Assembly: GCA_016718875.1 (NCBI GenBank)
Contig: JADKBL010000028.1
Span: 1-49,975 of the forward strand
DNA length: 49,975 nt
Reading direction: 5' to 3'
Source of the DNA: Bacteroidota bacterium
Lineage (GTDB): Bacteria; Bacteroidota; Bacteroidia; Bacteroidales; VadinHA17
The notes below the pieces were generated by a model, which ran no database searches, was not told the DNA's origin, and saw only the letters and a list, made by a program, of their open reading frames with translations. Shown piece by piece: positions 41,649 through 49,975 of the stretch. Every line of letters begins with the position of its first letter. Position 1 is the stretch's first letter. The position numbers were made by a program, and so were the translations under genes.

Positions 41649-43475
41649 ATGAAAAAACTAATCAAACTTACCGGTTGCCTTGCACTCGCAGCCATTATGG
41701 GATTAAGTTCCTGCGTTAAAACCGAAATCGCCCCGGAAGTGGCGCAGATCAGACAGGCTCAGGTTTCCAAGTTAAATGCTGAAATTCAGCAGATACTTGC
41801 AAATACAACTCGTACAACCGTAGAAACTAGGCAATTAAGAATGATGACAACATTCGACTCTTTGATGAGAGCCTTCACATTAAAGCAAAATGCAGCTTCA
41901 TTTGCTGGTTTCCAAGGTCATATTGATCTTCAAGTACAACAGGAACTTGTTCTGCTGGAAGGGCAAAAATTGTTGTATGCTCAAGCAGTAGCAGCTTACG
42001 ATAAATTTATAAATGAAGGTACTTTTGCTGCCAACGTTGCTTCGTATCTTACAAGTTACAACACAGCAAATTCAGAACTTATAACTTTGTATGGTTCAAG
42101 GGTTACTAAAACAGCAGCTCTTGAAAAAGAAAAATTGTTATTGGTTGCAGTTACCGGTGGAAATTTATCTTGGGATGTTATTAAAGAAAGATTAGAGTAT
42201 GATCTTTCCCTAAATGAAGCAAAGCTTGCCTTTATGAATTCCGCTCTGGCAGATTTGCAAAGTGTTTTAGCTGATCCTTCTATTACAGGAGCATTAAAAG
42301 CTGACCTGGAAAATCAAGTATTCGACTTGAACAGCCAATGGGATTCTTTAACTACAGTATCTACAAAGGCGACTGCTGAATTAACCGCTATAGGATCAAA
42401 AATTACTGCCTATAATGCTTTAATAACTGTTTATGATGCTCTGGTTGCTGATACCGTTACAAAATTATCAACAATTGCAACTAAAAATACAGCAATAACA
42501 AATGCAAATACGGCTCTTGTTCCATTAAATACTGATTTAGCCCTTAAAAATGCTAATCTAACTGCTGATAAGAATGACAACACAGCTGCTATGACTGCGT
42601 ATAATGCAAAACTGGCCCTCTACAATACAGCTGTAACTAATGATAATAATGCTCTAGATCTGGTAGCTTCAAAAACTGTATTAAAAACCATAGCTGATAA
42701 CAACCTTGCAGCAGATCCAACAAACCCGACCCTCATTGCTGCAGCTACTGCTGCTACAGCTCTTACCAATGCATCAACAGCTCAAGGACTAACTGCGACC
42801 GCATTGACATCTGCAACTACTGCTAAAGATGCTGCTTTACAGGTTGTTGTTGGGATAGCCGGTACTTTTACTGTTCCTGTTAATCCTAGTACTCTGTATA
42901 GTTTAAATCAATCTCAAATAGCTGTCACTGGTTTTGCAAATCCACTAACTGCTCCTTCGCCAACTAGTGCTCAGGGTTTGGTTAACGCACAATTGGTAAT
43001 TATTAGTGATGCTAATGATGATATAGCTGTAGCTGAGGCTGCTATTGCAGCAGATATTGTTAAGATAGAAGCTAATCAGGCCAACTATGACATTGCAATG
43101 GAGGAAATAGTAACACTTGATGAAGCTAAAGCACCACTTCAAGCTCTTGTAACTAATACAACCCTGGCGTTAGCGGTAAATGTAGCTTCCAAAACCGAAT
43201 TAAATTCTGTTATTACTATCTTAGCAACCGAAGTAACAACCATCGAAACTGCAATATCTGGAAAAGTTACAGCCATAAGAGCATTGGAATTAACAATTGC
43301 CGGACAGGAAAAATCAATAGCTGATAATGCAATAGATAAGGCAGCTGCTGAGGCAACTATTGTAAAACTGGAAGCTGAATTGGCTGATCTTAATATCCAA
43401 ATTACAGATAAGGAAGCTCTGGTTGCTTACTGGAAAAAAATGTTAGATAATGAAATAGCTGCACAAAGCAGATAG
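41649..43475 (+). CDS. Long Ala/Thr-rich coiled-coil lipoprotein of unknown function
   Basis: A 608-residue predicted lipoprotein with a lipobox ending at Cys22 (MGLSSC), so it is placed in the envelope. After a Gln/Thr-rich N-terminal segment the protein is almost entirely alpha-helical with heptad-like spacing of Leu, Ile, Val and Ala, strong in about 225-340 and 455-600 (for example LEAELADLNIQITDKEALV near the end). A less regular, Ala/Thr/Asn-rich linker with FTVPVNPSTLYSLNQSQ lies in between. No enzymatic motif is visible. The shape suggests a long rod or spacer on the cell surface or in the periplasm. It precedes a beta-barrel gene by about 100 bp. I do not recognise a named family. 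Confidence 0.75.
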   Translation: MKKLIKLTGCLALAAIMGLSSCVKTEIAPEVAQIRQAQVSKLNAEIQQILANTTRTTVETRQLRMMTTFDSLMRAFTLKQNAASFAGFQGHIDLQVQQELVLLEGQKLLYAQAVAAYDKFINEGTFAANVASYLTSYNTANSELITLYGSRVTKTAALEKEKLLLVAVTGGNLSWDVIKERLEYDLSLNEAKLAFMNSALADLQSVLADPSITGALKADLENQVFDLNSQWDSLTTVSTKATAELTAIGSKITAYNALITVYDALVADTVTKLSTIATKNTAITNANTALVPLNTDLALKNANLTADKNDNTAAMTAYNAKLALYNTAVTNDNNALDLVASKTVLKTIADNNLAADPTNPTLIAAATAATALTNASTAQGLTATALTSATTAKDAALQVVVGIAGTFTVPVNPSTLYSLNQSQIAVTGFANPLTAPSPTSAQGLVNAQLVIISDANDDIAVAEAAIAADIVKIEANQANYDIAMEEIVTLDEAKAPLQALVTNTTLALAVNVASKTELNSVITILATEVTTIETAISGKVTAIRALELTIAGQEKSIADNAIDKAAAEATIVKLEAELADLNIQITDKEALVAYWKKMLDNEIAAQSR

Positions 43476-43576
43476 CTCTTTAGGAGATACTAAGGACAGA
43501 GGGCAGAATATAAATAAACAACAATATGCCTTCTTTCCTAATAATGACAATTTGACAATCTTAAAGAACTAGAAAT

Positions 43577-44382
43577 ATGAAAAAATACTTAATATTAAGC
43601 GCACTATTGCTTGGTCTCCTGGGAGACGTCTTTGCGCAGGATGGAGGCTTCGCGCCCGCCGCAGGGGATTTCTCAGGCGCCGTGCTGTTCGGAAGAGGGA
43701 GTTATCAGACCTATGGATTAGATATTCCTTCTGTAGCTGGAACCTCCACTGGTTGGAACGTCTCCGGTTCAGCACCATATTTGAATGCCGTGGAGCCCAA
43801 TTCGAATGATGTCAGCAACATGTTTGCTGTTGAGGGCAGGTATTTTATAACAAACACCATCGCTCTCAAAATGAGCGGAGGGGCTATCCTCAGGGGACAC
43901 CTTCGCGTCCAAACATACCTGGCTATACAAGCTCCTCTGTTCCTAATGCTTCATGGATTCCTTATTATAATGCGGTTGTCCAGAGCAAAACGGTTGATGC
44001 TGTTTTGAATATCGGAGCAGATTATCTTTTCCCGAGCAAGAAATTTGACAGACTATTCCCATACCTTGGAGCCAATATTCCATTAGGTTATGGCAGAAGA
44101 TCTCAATTCGATCCTACGATACAGGATGTAGGTGGAATTCCTGTTGTTATGGAAGTTTCTGAGCGTCATGTTGAAATCATTGCATTTGGATTACAGTCTG
44201 TAGCTGGTTTTGACTATTACTTAGCTGAAGGGCTCTATACAGGTTTTGAATTCAAACCAGTATCCTACGTCTATTCTTTCAGCAGAAAGATTCCTGCAGC
44301 AGGATTGGAAGTCCTGGAAGCAGATACACACACATGGTCATTTATGTCACAGATCTACTTCAAACTAGGATTTAGATTTTAA
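43577..44382 (+). CDS. Outer-membrane beta-barrel protein (frameshifted)
   Basis: About 268 residues when repaired. It has a signal peptide ending VFAQDGG. The mature part has alternating beta-strands (AVEGRYFITNTIALKMSGG, FGLQSVAGFDYYLAEGLYTG, HTWSFMSQIYFKLGFRF) and ends in Phe, typical of an outer-membrane barrel of the OmpW or porin-like kind. The frame breaks at the gggg run at 43880-43883. Adding one G gives GGGYPQGTPSRPNIPGYTSS and then PYYNAVVQSKTVDAVLNIGADY, a continuous barrel protein. It lies directly after the coiled-coil lipoprotein gene on the same strand, so the two may work together. The terminator at 44410 ends the unit. Confidence 0.75.
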
Positions 44383-44409
44383 TGATCGTTTTTAACATTT
44401 AAAATTAAA

Positions 44410-44439
44410 AGCCCTCTGAGAAATCGGGGGGCTTTTTTT
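44410..44439 (+). terminator. Terminator downstream of the beta-barrel gene
   Basis: Identical to the ppiD terminator at 35146-35175 (agccctc ... gggggct and seven T), although the upstream genes are unrelated. It marks the edge of the duplicated block that contains each rRNA operon. Confidence 0.75.
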
Positions 44440-44441
44440 AT

Positions 44442-44756
44442 GGCGCAAGGGCTCAGGGGCGCAAAGGCGCAACGGCGTAAGGGCAAAAAACCGGTGACCG
44501 GTAACCGGCAAGGATGGACTTCGGTGTCGGTCGTAACGGCCCCCCTGCCCCCCTGAAGGATGGACTTCGGTGTCGGTCGTAACGGCCCCCCTGCCCCCCT
44601 GAAGGGGGTTGATCTTCGGTCTTTAACTAATTTTGTTAAGGGTAGGGATTTTACCCCCTTCAGGGGGTGCTCCGCCCAAGCGGAGCGGGGGCTGCAGGGT
44701 TGTGAACAGGATGTGGCTAGCGATGAAGACAGACTCTAGCCAATGGTATATCAAAC
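44442..44756. repeat. GC-rich repeats downstream of rRNA operon 2, with a 46-bp tandem duplication
   Basis: This region holds gcgcaaaggcgcaa oligomers (44442-44484), then a perfect 46-bp direct repeat (44510-44555 and 44556-44601) containing the cccccctgccccc element, then a ccccttcaggggg hairpin and a tail shared with 35345-35425. No coding sequence. Confidence 0.75.
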
Positions 44757-44757
44757 A

Positions 44758-44789
44758 AAAAAGCCCCACGGTTTCCCGTGAGGCTTCTT
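44758..44789 (-). terminator. Terminator of rRNA operon 2
   Basis: The same gcctcacgg-gaaa-ccgtggggc hairpin and T tract as at 35430-35460, directly after 5S on the minus strand. Confidence 0.8.
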
Positions 44790-44795
44790 AATTAA

Positions 44796-44905
44796 AGTCG
44801 GCGACGACCTACTCTCCCACAATTAGCAGTACCATCGGCGCTGGCAGGCTTAACTTCTCTGTTCGAAATGGGAAGAGGTGGAACCCTGCCGCTATAGTCA
44901 CCTAA
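44796..44905 (-). rRNA. rrf: 5S ribosomal RNA, operon 2
   Basis: Same sequence as the 5S of operon 1 over the whole gene (ggtgactatagcggcagggt to gtgggagagtaggtcgtcgc on the minus strand). Ends approximate. Confidence 0.93.
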
Positions 44906-44965
44906 AGATCTTCTGATCTTTCTAATAACTTAGACATATCGGACATAAAAGTCAATAAAATCTGT

Positions 44966-47874
<2,909 letters not shown>

Positions 47875-47943
47875 TAATCAAATTTTATTAACTTTTATGC
47901 TATTCCAATATGTCAAAGAACTTTTCCGCCAAACGGCGGATTG

Positions 47944-48017
47944 TGGAGAATAAGGGAGTCGAACCCTTGACCCCCTGCGTGCAAGGCAGGTGCTCTGGCC
48001 AACTGAGCTAATTCCCC
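47944..48017 (-). tRNA. tRNA-Ala (TGC)
   Basis: The minus strand folds as a complete cloverleaf: acceptor ggggaat/attctcc, D stem gctc/gagc, anticodon stem cctgc/gcagg with loop cttgcac giving anticodon TGC, and T arm aaggg-ttcgact-ccctt. Discriminator A; CCA is not encoded. Confidence 0.95.
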
Positions 48018-48042
48018 AGAATGTCATTCCAATGAACCTTTA

Positions 48043-48091
48043 GGGAATCTGCTCTGGCCTCCCGATAGCTATCGGGATGAGCTAATTCCCC
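48043..48091 (-). pseudogene. tRNA-Ala-like remnant carrying a palindrome
   Basis: On the minus strand ggggaattagctca is the 5' part of tRNA-Ala. It is followed by the palindrome tcccgatagctatcggga (48060-48077) in place of the D-loop bases, then ggccagagca and gattccc. It lacks anticodon and T arms. The ends (ggggaat and attccc) can still pair. Confidence 0.7.
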
Positions 48092-48099
48092 GGTTTTTG

Positions 48100-48173
48100 T
48101 AGTCCCGCGCGGAGTTGAACCGCGGACCCCTACATTATCAGTGTAGTGCTCTAACCAACTGAGCTACGGGACT
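48100..48173 (-). tRNA. tRNA-Ile (GAT)
   Basis: Complete cloverleaf on the minus strand: acceptor agtcccg/cgggact, D stem gctc/gagc, anticodon stem ctaca/tgtag with loop ctgataa giving GAT, and T arm cgcgg-ttcaact-ccgcg. Discriminator A; CCA not encoded. It lies between 16S and tRNA-Ala, the standard order. Confidence 0.95.
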
Positions 48174-48448
48174 ATACAGGTTCCGGGTTCCGGGTTTCGC
48201 GTGCGGGTTGTGATAACACGTACTAAAAACCTCGTACCGCGTACCTTATAGAGTCAGCCCCTCTCCCGCTAAAGCGGGATCTCCCCTGAAGGGGAGACAA
48301 TTCACTGATCCTAAGTAAGCTTAGTACAGTATTTACCCCCCTTCAGGGGGGCAGGGGGGCAAACCCCTTATAATTAATGAAGTATTTACCAGGCGGATAC
48401 TGCTGACCATTTTTTTCCGGTTAACAGCATTCAGATTGTTTTTCTCCA

Positions 48449-49970
<1,522 letters not shown>

Positions 49971-49975
49971 AAATT

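Larger units (their letters stand above)
47885..48447 (-). other. 16S-23S spacer of operon 2 with tRNA-Ile and tRNA-Ala
   Basis: About 570 bp. Outer parts match the ITS of operon 1. The inner part holds two tRNA genes, a tRNA-like remnant, oligomers ggttccgggttccggg (48179-48195) and GC-rich hairpin elements at 48258-48296 and 48337-48362 (ctctcccgctaaagcgggat; ccccccttcaggggggcagg) related to those downstream of both operons. Confidence 0.8.

Overview
The window looks like a piece of a Bacteroidetes genome, most likely Bacteroidales. The indicators are a C-terminal type IX secretion (T9SS) sorting domain, a PorE-like TPR/PD40/OmpA protein, a type III glutamine synthetase, a PpiD-type foldase, DUF5009, GH92 and DUF2851 proteins, the gene order purM-prfA-pyrF, and promoters of the form TTTG-N19-TAnnTTTG. 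It is probably draft or metagenome-derived. Five genes are broken at homopolymers, purM carries an in-frame stop, and a 25-G run sits in an abnormal GC block near 41 kb.

Layout. 1-9.1 kb is a surface and glycan region: a T9SS-exported Ig-like repeat protein (truncated at the window edge), a DUF5060 glycoside-hydrolase-like lipoprotein followed by a DUF5009 membrane protein, then on the minus strand DUF6165, a GT9 glycosyltransferase and a GH92 alpha-mannosidase-like lipoprotein. 9.2-16.4 kb holds priA, a hybrid histidine kinase, two CDGSH iron-sulfur proteins, a DUF5715 M15-like protein and sucC. 16.5-32.7 kb is mostly housekeeping: a SPOUT RNA methyltransferase, a TPR lipoprotein, a deoxynucleoside kinase, pnp, rpsO, DUF2851, pyrF, prfA, purM, a ThuA-domain protein, a PorE-like protein and glnN. 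ppiD (33.0-35.1 kb) reads divergently from glnN.

35.1-50 kb contains two rRNA operons on the minus strand, separated by a long Ala/Thr-rich coiled-coil lipoprotein gene and an outer-membrane beta-barrel gene on the plus strand. The operon at 44.8-50 kb has the usual order 16S, tRNA-Ile, tRNA-Ala, 23S, 5S. The operon at 35.5-40.1 kb has no spacer tRNAs, and its 23S lacks 271 bp present in the other copy. The two 16S genes differ in several variable helices by compensatory changes, so both look like naturally evolved molecules and not one gene read with errors. Either the genome carries two divergent operon types or the assembly joined two lineages.

The intergenic DNA is rich in short GC-rich palindromic or oligomeric repeat families that recur across the window. 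No CRISPR array, insertion sequence or phage gene was seen. The most unusual items are the divergent and partly deleted rRNA operons, a tRNA-Ala-like remnant carrying a dispersed palindrome, and the lipoprotein/barrel pair between the operons.
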